A stretch of 64,000 nucleotides of DNA from CAVWCQ01 sp963753545. Its GTDB lineage: Bacteria; Chloroflexota; Anaerolineae; Aggregatilineales; Aggregatilineaceae. The notes beneath the pieces are model-generated. The model was not told where the DNA came from. It ran no database searches and worked only from the letters and a program-made list of their open reading frames with translations. This document shows, piece after piece, positions 18,884-28,392 of this stretch. Within the stretch, counting starts at the first letter, position 1, and each line of letters starts with the position of its first letter. The stretch covers positions 1,178,001 to 1,242,000 of the forward strand of contig CAVWCQ010000008.1 of assembly GCA_963753545.1 (NCBI GenBank). Direction: 5' to 3'. The position numbers and the translations under genes were made by a program.

Positions 18884-19423
18884 ATGCCTGGGGCCGTTTG
18901 CAGTCCTGACACGCTCGTTATTGGCCAAATCATGCTCGCTTACATGGAAAACCTCAAAGCAAGGGTACTTCGTCCAATGCTGCAGAAACACCGCCTGGAT
19001 GATATCTGGCCCGATCAGTGGTATCCGCTACAGCCCTGGCTGACCGTGCTTGATGAACTGGTGACGCGCCCGGATATTGCCGATATTATGACGGCTATCG
19101 GCTTGAAGTTATCCGACTACGCCATCAGGCCCGCAGAACTTAAAAACGCGTCTTTAGGCCAGATGCTTGAGGGGTGGAACGCCCTTTTTCAGACCAATCA
19201 CCAGAAGGCCGGACGGATCGCCACTGAAAAAATCAATGACACCTTCTACCGTATCACACACCAGAACGTCTATCCCGATGATATCAACTATGGATTTGCC
19301 TATGGAATGGCGCAGAATTTACTGCCGCCAGATACGCCATTTGAAGTGTCGTACGAGGATTATTACCACCGTTTTGATTTGGGGAACGGCGACAAAACCG
19401 TGATCTGCGTCCGGTGGGGTTAG
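18884..19423 (+). CDS. Hypothetical protein
   Basis: 179 residues starting MPGAVCSPDTLVIGQIMLAY; helical N-terminal half (MENLKARVLRPMLQKHRLDD), then DDINYGFAYGMAQNLLPPDT and a short beta end (GNGDKTVICVRWG). The layout is faintly like DUF2378- or HNOB-type single-domain proteins, but no residue pattern settles it. AT-rich promoter-like sequence with TAAGATAGAT repeats lies just upstream (18805-18865), including an imperfect direct repeat of CTTAAGATAGATA / CTTAACTATAGAT. Ends 4 bp into the convergent DUF4037 gene. Confidence 0.6.
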   Translation: MPGAVCSPDTLVIGQIMLAYMENLKARVLRPMLQKHRLDDIWPDQWYPLQPWLTVLDELVTRPDIADIMTAIGLKLSDYAIRPAELKNASLGQMLEGWNALFQTNHQKAGRIATEKINDTFYRITHQNVYPDDINYGFAYGMAQNLLPPDTPFEVSYEDYYHRFDLGNGDKTVICVRWG

Positions 19424-20524
19424 CCGCCCAAATACAGGTGCGTCAGGATCAGGCGGTGTTGCGGATCGAGCGCGTCGGTGCTGTCGATCCACTGGTCGAC
19501 GCTGCCGATCAGCTTGTAGCTTGCCAGAATACGTATGGTTGGATCGCTGACCTCGGCGCGAATGGCGTTCGCGAACAGGTCACCCCAGATGACCTGGAAC
19601 GGGCGGCCAAAAAACGGCGATACCGTCGTGTGCAATGGATCGGTAATGTGGAGCGCGTTGTGTTTGCGGGCGAGCGCTTCATAGGCAACATTCAGGTGTT
19701 GTTCCCGATCCTGCCAGGTCTTGGCCTGCTGCGCCTGCTGCAAAACGGGGGCGAACTCGTCCGCGCAGGCCAGCCGCTTAAAGGCGCTGCCGAACCACTT
19801 GGGGTAGGGCGCATACTGCCGCTCCATCAGGAAACACAGCCGCATACTATCGCGCACGAGTTTGCTGCCCATGATCGTCGAGCCGAGTTCGTCGCCCACG
19901 TATCCGGCGCGCGGCATCATGTGTTCCTCCTGGGAGATACGCCGCCAGCCTGCCGCCAGCATGTAGAGCCAGACATCACGCGGATAGAAGGCCAATTGAT
20001 CGCGGATGGCCTGCAAACCCAGATCATCATGGTAGACCGCGCCATAAGCGATGGTAGCGAGATGATGCGAGGCGAAAGTCAGCCAGTCTGCCGCCCTGAG
20101 ATCAACATTCGGCGACCAGTTCAGATAGGACCGGAAGAAACGGGGCAGGGTGGTGATCGCGACGCCGTGGCGGATGGGTTGATCAGCATTCTCCGTGCTG
20201 AGACTCGACACCTGCCCCGTTGGTTCGATCACATCGTCAAAATGGGTCGAATATCCGAGAAAGGCGCGGGGCAGTCGGTGACTCAGAATTTCGTTGAGGC
20301 GATCTCCATGCTGCGCGCGTGATCTTCATCCTCAGAAACAGGTCGAGTTTTGGCCCCCAATCGTGATCGCGGGACATTTCCGTATCAAAGCCCAGCACTT
20401 CCGATCCGGCTCCAATCCGGCAGGCGGTGTGGGACAAACCGGGAAATTCGGCGTCGAGAATAGGGCGCACGGCTTCGGCGTAAAATTGGCCGCTCAGTTG
20501 AAGACCAGGGATGAAGGCGGGCAT
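19420..20524 (-). CDS. DUF4037-domain protein, nucleotidyltransferase-like (one frameshift)
   Basis: About 367 residues. N-terminus MPAFIPGLQLSGQFYAEAVR, then GSEVLGFDTEMSRDHDWGPK, which carries the nucleotidyltransferase-like acidic pair of DUF4037 (SxDHDWG). The frame breaks near 20325; the continuing frame reads GDRLNEILSHRLPRAFLGYS and then FASHHLATIAYGAVYHDDLG, AFYPRDVWLYMLAAGWRRIS, DSMRLCFLMERQYAPYPKWF, the conserved helical C-terminal half. Activity of this family is not established. Monocistronic by spacing. Confidence 0.85.
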
Positions 20525-20589
20525 GGGAGGCTCCTAACTGCGGATCGCCGGACACGAGAGTTGCTTCTCGCATCCGGCTGGCGTACAGC

Positions 20590-20724
20590 CTATTGGCGGG
20601 CGAGGGTTAAGGCCTCGTGATCCAGTCCTTTAGCCGCCAGGGAGATCAGCGAGCTGTCGGTCACAATAATTCTCCGGTGCTGTTTGGGATGCCGCGACAG
20701 CGCAGCTTCGATTTTATATCCCAT
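20590..20724 (-). CDS. Small protein of 44 residues with strong ribosome site
   Basis: ATG at 20724 is preceded by AAGGAGGGTTTTGC, one of the best Shine-Dalgarno sequences in the window. The product starts MGYKIEAALSRHPKQHRRII and ends TLARQ; slightly basic, no membrane span. An in-frame upstream start would extend it to 104 residues but lacks a ribosome site. Lies 66 bp upstream of the DUF4037 gene, same strand, and 133 bp from the divergent DUF362 gene. Unknown function. Confidence 0.5.
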   Translation of the reverse strand: MGYKIEAALSRHPKQHRRIIVTDSSLISLAAKGLDHEALTLARQ

Positions 20725-20857
20725 GCAAAACCCTCCTTCCGATTCCGTATGCTTCACCTCACTATACAACATTTCACCTTCTATTACCCGACGGCTCTGG
20801 CGGAGCGGGGATCGGTGTGCTAATATACCCTTAAAATAAACTGGAGGATTGTGCTTC

Positions 20858-22087
20858 ATGGTCGATTTTCCCGGCAAGGGCAAAGTAGCCATCGTCAAGA
20901 CCACGCCCGAATCGGTGGTGTCCGACGTTGGCGAGGTGATGCGCCTGGCAGGATATCAGGACGCGCTGCCCAAAGACAAAGAAACTCTGCTGAAAATCAA
21001 CATCTCGTGGGATACCTGGTATCCTGCGTGTTCCAGCACGCCCTGGCAGATCGAAGGAGTCGCGCGGGAACTGCAATCCGCCGGATATGACCGGGTGATT
21101 GCCGCGCATAACGATACCGTCGTGGTAGACGCGCGCGACGGCGAAGCCAATAACAAGCATAAATACGTCACCGATAAATACGGCCTTCCCGACTGGCATC
21201 TTTATGAGCCGCAGTTCGAGTGGGTTCGCTACCAGCCCAAACAGCCGTTCCTGGTGCTGGATCGCGTTTATCCCGAAGGGGTTTATATTCCGAAGGACTT
21301 TTACGGGCGGAACATCATTCACCTGCCCACCGTCAAAACGCACGTTTTCACGACGATCACCGGGGCGATGAAAAACGCCTTCGGCGGCCTGTTGGGGCGC
21401 AAGCGCCACTGGACTCATTCGGTGATTCATGAAACAGTCGTTGACCTGCTCCAGATTCAGCAGGACATCCACACAGGCATCTTCGCCGTGATGGATGGCA
21501 CGTTTGCCGGGGATGGCCCAGGACCGCGCGCCATGCGCGTTCATGAAAAAGACATCCTGCTCGCTTCGGCTGATCAGGTCGCTATTGACGCGATGAGCGC
21601 CTATCTGCAGGGCTTCGATCCGATGACCCTTGACTTTATCCGGCTGGCCCACGAGCGCGGGCTTGGTATAGGCGATCCGGCAGAGATTGAGGTGTTGGGT
21701 GTCAGATTGGAAGACATACCACGGTTTGGCTTTATACAAGAAGATACTTTTGCCAGCAAGGGCCAGAAGATGATCTATCATGGCTGGCTGAAGGGCTTCG
21801 AAGGCCTGCTGTTGCGGACGCCGCTCGTTCCGTGGAGCTACATGGCAAGCAACTGGTACCATAATTACTACTGGTACCCGTTTGTAGGCCGCAAGCGCGT
21901 TGAGGAGGCGCTCCAAACCAAGTGGGGCAAACTCTTTGCGAATTACGGGGATGGGCACGTGGTGATGCCCGGTGTCGAGCCGGAAAAAGTGAAACAGATG
22001 GCGCTCACTGGCGCATTGGCGACCGGTGGAGCGCTCTACCTGGGAGGTCGGCTGCTCGGTGGACTCTTGGGGCGGCAGGACAAATAA
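20858..22087 (+). CDS. DUF362-domain protein
   Basis: 409 residues from ATG 20858 (CTGGAGGAT 8 nt upstream; an upstream TTG is rejected). Signatures of DUF362: VAIVKTTPESVVSDVGEVMR, LLKINISWDTWYPACSST, IIHLPTVKTHVFTTITGAMK, NAFGGLLGRKRHWTHSVIHE, FAVMDGTFAGDGPGPR, ASADQVAIDAMSAYLQG. Many DUF362 proteins carry ferredoxin domains, but no CxxCxxC motif is present here. The C-terminus has a Gly-rich hydrophobic segment (LTGALATGGALYLGGRLLGG) that may anchor it to the membrane. Function is unknown; the family is often described as iron-sulfur associated. Confidence 0.88.
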   Translation: MVDFPGKGKVAIVKTTPESVVSDVGEVMRLAGYQDALPKDKETLLKINISWDTWYPACSSTPWQIEGVARELQSAGYDRVIAAHNDTVVVDARDGEANNKHKYVTDKYGLPDWHLYEPQFEWVRYQPKQPFLVLDRVYPEGVYIPKDFYGRNIIHLPTVKTHVFTTITGAMKNAFGGLLGRKRHWTHSVIHETVVDLLQIQQDIHTGIFAVMDGTFAGDGPGPRAMRVHEKDILLASADQVAIDAMSAYLQGFDPMTLDFIRLAHERGLGIGDPAEIEVLGVRLEDIPRFGFIQEDTFASKGQKMIYHGWLKGFEGLLLRTPLVPWSYMASNWYHNYYWYPFVGRKRVEEALQTKWGKLFANYGDGHVVMPGVEPEKVKQMALTGALATGGALYLGGRLLGGLLGRQDK

Positions 22088-22126
22088 CGCGGGCGCGTTA
22101 TTCACAGGTCACTTTAGCAGAACCCA

Positions 22127-22157
22127 AAGGGGCAATCGGCAGATTGTCCCTTTTTTG
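22127..22157 (+). terminator. Intrinsic terminator after the DUF362 gene
   Basis: Stem GGGGCAATC / GATTGTCCC with GGCA loop followed by TTTTTTGTTG, 40 bp past the stop. Confidence 0.88.
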
Positions 22158-22294
22158 TTGCATTATTTAAAAAACCTATTACAAGAGTTTACTATTTTGG
22201 TTAGAGGGTTAGTTGCGTTTTTGTTCTAGCTTGATTACGTCTTTACGTTTTACCATATTTCTGGACGACGCACTAAGAAGGGGTATTGTAAGCT

Positions 22295-22666
22295 ATGCCT
22301 GTTCAACTCACCTGGCATCCTACGCTTCCCGTTTTGATTGCAACCTACAGCGGTATATTGCTGAACCGGGAACATCGCGAGATGGTCAAGGGACGGCAGC
22401 AGATGCTCGACAGTGCGGCAGGAAAAGTCATCATGATAGCCGATACGCGCGAGTTTGAGTCTGTCGAAAATGTGCAAGCTCTTATCGCACAAGAAAATGT
22501 CTTCAAGCACCGCCACCTGCGCCGTACGCTAATCGTCCTAAAGCCGTCCGTCTATCATTCGAATCAAATTGCTATCCGGGACACATTTGCCCTGGATGTG
22601 CCAGTTCTGTTTTTCTCCAACTTTGACGCGGCCATGCGTTATGCCGAGGAGGCTGCCAGCGAGTAG
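22295..22666 (+). CDS. Hypothetical protein, possibly STAS/SpoIIAA-like
   Basis: 123 residues, intact: alternating strands and helices (LTWHPTLPVLIATYSGIL, AGKVIMIADTREFESVENVQ, RRTLIVLKPSVYHSNQIAIR, VPVLFFSNFDAAMRYAEEAA). The order resembles small SpoIIAA-like alpha/beta proteins, but there is no diagnostic serine motif and the assignment is weak. It has an AT-rich upstream region and is followed by a minus-strand terminator belonging to the opposite gene. Confidence 0.6.
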   Translation: MPVQLTWHPTLPVLIATYSGILLNREHREMVKGRQQMLDSAAGKVIMIADTREFESVENVQALIAQENVFKHRHLRRTLIVLKPSVYHSNQIAIRDTFALDVPVLFFSNFDAAMRYAEEAASE

Positions 22667-22675
22667 GGTAGAACT

Positions 22676-22706
22676 AAAAAATGCCCGGCGCATGAGCAAC
22701 CGGGCA
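22676..22706 (-). terminator. Intrinsic terminator for the lipoprotein gene at 22724-23338
   Basis: Minus-strand stem TGCCCGG / CCGGGCA with loop TTGCTCATGCG, followed by TTTTTTAG, 18 bp past the stop. Confidence 0.88.
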
Positions 22707-22723
22707 CTGGTGGATGTAGAGGT

Positions 22724-23338
22724 TTACTGCGCGGCTTCGGCAGTCGCGGCAGCTTCCTGAGTTGCGACAGGAGCGGCTTCTTCTGTTGCAGCGGGAGCAG
22801 CTTCTTCCGTCGCGGCGGGAGCGACTTCAGCAGGGGCTTCCACACTGGCGGTTCCGGCTGCGTCAGCAATGAACAGGGGCAGATCGTTGGTTTCGAATTC
22901 TTCCACGCACCAATCGCCGCCATCTTTCTTCATGGTCAAAACGATGCGGGCTTCCAGCGATTCGTCTTTATCACCGTTGCCGTTGACATCATTGGTGTCA
23001 CGCAGTGATTCAGCAACAACAACTTCGTGGCTGTCATCTTTCGGGCCGACTTTAAACGCGCCGGTGACGATGATTTCCTTGTTATTACCGCCCTTGCCCA
23101 TGTCGTATTTGAGGTCCAGGCCGTGCACATTGCGCCCGGTCACGTTGTCACTGATAAACTGGGCTGTCTGATCTTTCATCGCCTGGGAGCATGCCAGGTC
23201 TTGCGCCTTCGACGTGTCACCCTTCAAAACAGCCTTCACATAATCTTCCGCCGTATCACGAGACTCGGTGCTACAAGCAGAAAGCAGCGCGGAACCGATC
23301 AGCAGCGCTACCAAAAGTAGTCCAAACCGTTTGGTCAT
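22724..23338 (-). CDS. Lipoprotein, DUF4878-like, with Ala/Glu-rich tail
   Basis: 204 residues from ATG 23338, chosen because GAGGAGAAAAT precedes it and the lipoprotein signal is then ideal (GLLLVALLIGSALLSACS). Residues 25-150 resemble the NTF2-like DUF4878 fold: DTAEDYVKAVLKGDTSKAQD, ACSQAMKDQ, TVMKKDGGDWCVEEFETND-type ending, plus DVNGNGDKDES, an Asp-rich loop. The C-terminal 45 residues are a degenerate repeat of A-P-A-A-T-E-E-A, a likely periplasmic or surface spacer. Divergent from the second kinase gene, 188 bp away. Confidence 0.75.
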   Translation of the reverse strand: MTKRFGLLLVALLIGSALLSACSTESRDTAEDYVKAVLKGDTSKAQDLACSQAMKDQTAQFISDNVTGRNVHGLDLKYDMGKGGNNKEIIVTGAFKVGPKDDSHEVVVAESLRDTNDVNGNGDKDESLEARIVLTMKKDGGDWCVEEFETNDLPLFIADAAGTASVEAPAEVAPAATEEAAPAATEEAAPVATQEAAATAEAAQ

Positions 23339-23526
23339 AACAGATTTTCTCCTCATTGAGCTGCAAGCAGCGTGGTGTAAATAGCGGCATGATGATACTG
23401 CTTTGTGCCCTCAGGCGCAAACCGTCGCATTGGATTTTTCGCCCAAAATCGGTTGGGAAGAGGTATGGGCAGTTTGCTTATAATCTGCGTATCAGAGCCT
23501 CTCGCATCGAGAGAAATTGGAGCAGC

Positions 23527-26001
23527 ATGGGCATGGAGTCACTGGCCGGACAGATTTTCGGCCAATATGAACTGCGGGAACTGGCCGGTGTAGGGGGAAT
23601 GGGTGCCGTCTACCGCGCTTTCCAGGCATCCCTGGATCGGGATGTCGCCGTCAAAATCTTAGCGCCGTCGCTGGGCAGCGAACCGGATTACCTGGAACGA
23701 TTCACGCGGGAGGCCAAAACCGCCGCCGCGCTGGAACATCCGAATATTGTGCCGATTTACGATTATGGCACGCAGGACAATCACAACTTCGTGGTCATGC
23801 GCTTTCTATCGGGCGGGACGCTGGCCCAACGGCTGCACCGCCAGCGGGACGGCGATGAACCACTCATGTCGCTTGAGGAGATCGGCGGGCTGTTGAAGGG
23901 ACTGGCCGACGCGCTCGACTATGCGCATGGGCAGGGCGTCATTCACCGCGATATTAAGCCGAGCAACATCATGTTTGATAACCGGGGAAATGTTTCCCTG
24001 GTCGATTTTGGCATCGCCAAACTGATGCAAAACGCTGCTGCTCTGACGGGTACTGGCGTCTCGATGGGCACGCCGCTCTATATGTCGCCGGAACAGTGGC
24101 GCGCGGAGGCTCCCTCTCCCTCTACGGACCAGTATGCGATGGGCGTGGTTGTGTATATTCTCGTCACCGGACAGCCACCCTTTGAAGCGCCCACTCCGTA
24201 TGGGTTGATGCACCGCCATCTGAACGATACTCCGACACCGCCACAGGTGCTCCGTCCTGGTGTACCGGCAGCGGTGTCGCAGGTGCTGCTGCGGGCGATG
24301 GCCAAAACAGCCGCCGAGCGCTTCCCAACGGTGACGGCCTTCGCCCAGGCATTCGATGCCGCGCTGGAACGGCCCGAGAGTGGATCCACCGAGTTGTTCT
24401 CGGCTCTCCCGGAAACGGAGGGTCCACCCAAAGATACAACCAATATTGCTGTGCCGCCCGCTTTCGTGCCGCCATCGCCTGCCATGCAGGCCGTGACACC
24501 GCCTCCTCCCGCTGAAGAGCCACCCGTTGAGGCGCAGAATGTGGCGGATCAGATTGTGCCGGGAGGCGTTGTTCTGCCAGGAACCCCGCCGGAAGGTCAG
24601 CCCGTGCAGCTATCATCTGAACAGATGAACATACCGGATCAACTGCCAGGGACACCCGCGCCAGCGCAACCGATCCCGCAGCAGCCCGTGCAGCCGCAAT
24701 ATCCTGTGCAGCCGGGAATGATGCCAGATCAACCGCAGGCGATGCCGCCCCAGTATCAGCAGCAGGGAACACCCGCACCGGGACAGCCGATGCCGCAGCA
24801 ATCCGTGCCGCCGCAATATCCGTGCAGCCGGGAATGATGCCAGATCAACCGCAGGCGATGCCGCCCCAGTATCAGCAGCAGGGAACGCCCGCACCGGGAC
24901 AGCCGATGCCGCAGCAACCCGTGCAGCCGCAATATCCGTGCAGCCGGGAATGATGCCGGATCAACCGCAGGCGATGCCGCCGCAGTATCAGCAGCAAGGG
25001 ACGCCCGCGCCTGGACAGCCGATGCCGCAGCAATCCGTGCAGCCGCAGTATCCACAGCCAGGAATAATGCCGGATCAACCGCAGGGAATGCCGCCGCAGG
25101 TTCAGCAGCAAGGGACGCCCGCGCCGGGACAGCCGATGCCGCAGCAATCCATGCCGCCGCAGTACCAACAGCAAGGGACGCCCGCACCGGGACAGCCGAT
25201 CCCGCAGCAGCCGATGCTCCCGCAATATCAACAGCCAGGAACACCCGCGCCGGGCAACCAATCCCGCAGCAATCCATGCCGCCGCAGTACCAACAGCAAG
25301 GGACGCCCGCGCCGGGACAGCCGATCCCGCAGCAGCCGATGCTACCGCAATATCAACAGCCAGGAATGATGCCGGATCAGCAGCAAGGAACGCCCGCGCC
25401 AGGACAACCCATTCCGCAGCAGCCTGTGCAACAGCAATATCCCGTGCAGCCGGGGACGCCCCCGCCGGGACAGCCGATGCCGCCGTATCCTGCTCCACAG
25501 CAGCATGGAATGCCGGTGCCGCACCAGCCCGTCCAACCGCCGTATCCGGCTCAACAGCCTGAGCAGTCGCAGTATTCCGCCCAGCAGATGAACATTCCGC
25601 AGCAGCCCGTACAGCCGGCCTATTATCCGCCGATGACCACCCCGGCGGCAGCCGCGCCCCACCAGCAAGCCGCTCTATGGTTCCTGGTAGGGATCGGACT
25701 GCTGATTGTGCTGGGCGCGCTGGTGATTATTGTGCTGGCGGTGGCGGGGGTCGGGCCATTTGATCGGAACGAGAAGATCGCGGTTGTCACGCCTGTTCCC
25801 GCCAACCAGCCGGAAGCGGGCGCAACGGCGGAGGCTCCACAGGAAACAGAAGAAGCAGAACCAGCTCCGACGATGGAGGCAACTCAGCCAGCGGTAGAAG
25901 GAACGGACGAACCTGCGCAGATGGATATGCCTCACGCACAGTTATTTCAGCCCGTGCCGCTGGTCGGGCGAACTCAGCGCGCGATATTCTCGATAATCTG
26001 A
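23527..26001 (+). CDS. Ser/Thr protein kinase with long Pro/Gln repeat region and transmembrane segment (three frameshifts)
   Basis: About 825 residues if joined. Start at ATG 23527 (TTGGAGC upstream; ATG 23533 is an alternative). Kinase domain about 13-280: GVGGMGAVYRAF, Lys43 in VAVKIL, HRDIKPSNIMFDNRG, LVDFGIAKL, SPEQWRAEA. From about residue 370 to 700 there is a repeat of the type PGQPMPQQ-x-VQPQYP / MMPDQPQAMPPQYQQQGTPA. Next comes a transmembrane helix (FLVGIGLLIVLGALVIIVLA) and a short acidic tail. Identical one-base losses in two repeat units (near 24825 and 24937) and a third near 25250 add up to three, which puts the frame back for the membrane segment. The stop lies 28 bp inside the convergent histidine kinase gene. 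Confidence 0.82.
24640..25620 (+). repeat. Imperfect tandem coding repeats, Pro/Gln-rich
   Basis: Eight or more units, roughly 100-120 bp each, built from CCGGGACAGCCGATGCCGCA, CAATATCC.GTGCAGCC and ATGCCGGATCAACCGCAG blocks. They encode the flexible linker of the kinase. Units are shuffled and differ by in-frame block losses, as expected from slippage or unequal recombination. Confidence 0.85.
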
Positions 26002-28317
26002 TCCTGGTCCTCATGCATGGGCGGGGTACGGGGCAGGGTGAAATAAAAGGTTGAGCCTTTGCCAAGGCGGCTTTCCAGGCCGACCTGCCCACCGTGCGCT
26101 TCCACAAGGCTTTTGACAATGGCCAGACCCAGGCCGGTCCCTTCAATATTTTCGGTTTCGGGGGTGCGCACGCGGAAGAAGCGGGCAAAGACCTGCGCCT
26201 GATCCTCTGGACTGATGCCCATTCCGTTATCCTGCACAGCTATGCGGAAGAAGCTCTCCTGCGCCTCGACACGGATCGAGATGTGGCCCTCCGGCGCGGT
26301 GTATTTGATGGCGTTGTTCAACAGGTTGTATAAGAATCTGGCGGACGCGGTGCAGGTCGGCGGTGATGGGCGGGATATCGGGCGAAACATCCATCACTAC
26401 GTCCATCCTTTTTTCGCGAATACGCAGGGATTGCTGGGCGATCACCTGCTGCACCAGTTCATAGAGATCGACATCTTCGTAACGCAGGACGATACCGCTT
26501 TCGATACGAGCCATGTGCAGCAGATCGTCGATCAACTCGCGCATACGGGTTGTCGCATTCAGCGCACACTGCATATATTCCTGCCCGGCATCGTTGAGCG
26601 GGTTGCTCATCAGCAGTAAATCCAGATAGCTGGTTACAATGCTGAGCGGATTTTTGAGGTCGTGCGAAGCGGTTGCTACCAGTTCGTTTTTGAGCTGCTC
26701 AGTCTTTTTGAACGGTGTGATGTCGTGCAGCACGATCAGCCAGCCAACCTGCGGCTCCGGGATAAAACTGGCATGGAAGGTGCGATCATCGGCTGTCTTC
26801 AGTTCTTCAACCAGACTCTGCTGGATGTTGCGCGCGTGGGCAAAGAGACGGACCAGCGGCGACTTTTCGAACACCTTATTAAAGGGACGCCCGGCGAACA
26901 TCTCTTTGGGTGACAGCCGGAAAATGGCAATCGCGGCGGGGTTGACCATCGCCAGTGTTTCATCATGATTCACCACGATGACCGCGTCAACGATGCTGTT
27001 GAGCACGACTTCCATCTTCTGCCGCTCGCGCACGGTTTCGGCAAAGAGGCGCGTGTTATCGATGGCGACAACGGCACGCGCGCCCAGCCGCCTGACAAAA
27101 CTCAGATTTGGTGGGGTGAAGGCGGCAGGCTTTCTGCTTTCCAGGATGATGACCGCGTTCACCTGTCCTTCGCGGACCATCGGCACAATCATCTGCGACT
27201 GCGTGCCCGGCAGGGTTTCTATATAGTCGGGATCTGCCCCAATATCCAGCACAATTTCCGCCTGGCGGTTGCGGATCACACGCCCCAGGACGCCTTTATC
27301 ACAGGGCCAGGGATTTTTGCGGAGCGTCTCCCAATCTTCGAGCGCGTAGCCATAGGCCATCACAAATTTGGCGCTTTGGTCGTCGCGGTTGACCAGGGCA
27401 ATCGCCGCCGCATCTGTTCCGGTAAAGCGCATCGCCCAGTCCAACGTCAGATTCAGGACGCGATCCAGGCTCAGTGCTTCGTTGAGTTCGCGGTCGATCT
27501 GGCTCAGAATATTGAGTTCATCGACGCGATCCCGCAGTTGAACATCGGTCAACTGGTAGAGCCGGGCATTCTCTAACGTTAGAGCGATATTGGCGGCGAG
27601 AGCATCGAGCAGGCGGCGCTGTTCCGTCGAGATGGGCAGATCGGGCAGCGTGTTATCGACAATCACGACCCCGGTTAACCTGTCGCGAATAATGAGAGGA
27701 ACGCTGTAAAACAGGCGCAGATCGAGTGTGGTCACCAGCCAGTTAAAATAGGACGTGAGGTAGCTCGTCACGTTGTCCACGAGCACGGACTCGCCCTTCA
27801 GCCAGCGGCCCAACAGGGGATCGCTACCTGCTCCTTCCAGAGCAATTTCGAGATGTTCGAGCATAAACTGGGCGTCGGGCGTGGGGGCTGTGTGGCTGTA
27901 GGCACCAAAGATGAGCGCATTTTTTAAATCATCGACCAGCAGCACCAGCCCGCGATCAAACTGTAGTAGTTGGGTGATGGCGTGGACTAACTCATCGAGG
28001 ACCGCTGTTTTGTCGAAGGTGGAACCCATCGCCAACATAATATCGCGCAGGGCTGTGAGATCGCGCACCTGCTGGCGTAAGACTTCGTTCGTGCCGCGCA
28101 GATCTTCCGGGTGAGACCTAGCCAGGGTTCTCCGATGGAGCAGTATCATAAATCCAATCGTGCCCGGCAGCAGAGCGATCCAGCGCAGCAGGCCCGCACC
28201 GGGCAAACCCGCCCCAGCCCAAATCACACCACACACAGACCCCAATATTAACAGCGCGCCCGCGGCGACGCTGTTATCCATTGCTTCAAGTTCATGCATT
28301 TCCTCGCCCGTCAGCAT
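25974..28317 (-). CDS. Membrane-linked GAF-GAF-PAS sensor histidine kinase (one frameshift)
   Basis: About 780 residues. N-terminus has two hydrophobic segments (AAGALLILGSVCGVIWAGAG; LRWIALLPGTIGFMILLH), then a coiled coil, GAF 1 (about 95-265; FDRGLVLLVDD), GAF 2 (about 275-430; DAAAIALVNRDDQ), a PAS domain (VLNSIVDAVIVVNHDETLAM), HisKA with phospho-acceptor His in ATASHDLKNPLSIV, and HATPase_c (LYNLLNNAIKY N-box, DNGMGISPEDQ, EGTGLGLAIVKSLVEAHGG, GKGSTFYFTLP). An extra A near 26327 shifts the frame just before the N-box. No response regulator lies next to it. Overlaps the convergent kinase gene by 28 bp. Confidence 0.88.
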
Positions 28318-28357
28318 TTCCTTAAGTATACACTACCCGGCAATCACGAGAGCGCGC

Positions 28358-28384
28358 AAAAAAAACACCGCCAGGAGGCGGTGT
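28358..28384 (-). terminator. Intrinsic terminator after the site-2 protease gene
   Basis: Minus-strand stem ACACCGCC / GGCGGTGT, loop TCCT, followed by TTTTTTTT; 9 bp past the stop. Confidence 0.92.
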
Positions 28385-28392
28385 GACAACGC

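Noticed and set aside
20831..22105. 424-residue minus-strand frame over the DUF362 gene
   Set aside because: Antisense shadow; the plus frame carries all DUF362 motifs.
24815..25260. Programmed ribosomal frameshifting in the second kinase
   Set aside because: Slippery heptamers (X XXY YYZ) are absent at the break points, and many other genes here carry similar one-base breaks.
24640..25620. Regular repeats as a possible CRISPR array
   Set aside because: Units are 100 bp or more, coding and mutually similar over their whole length, with no unique spacers. No CRISPR array was seen anywhere in the window.
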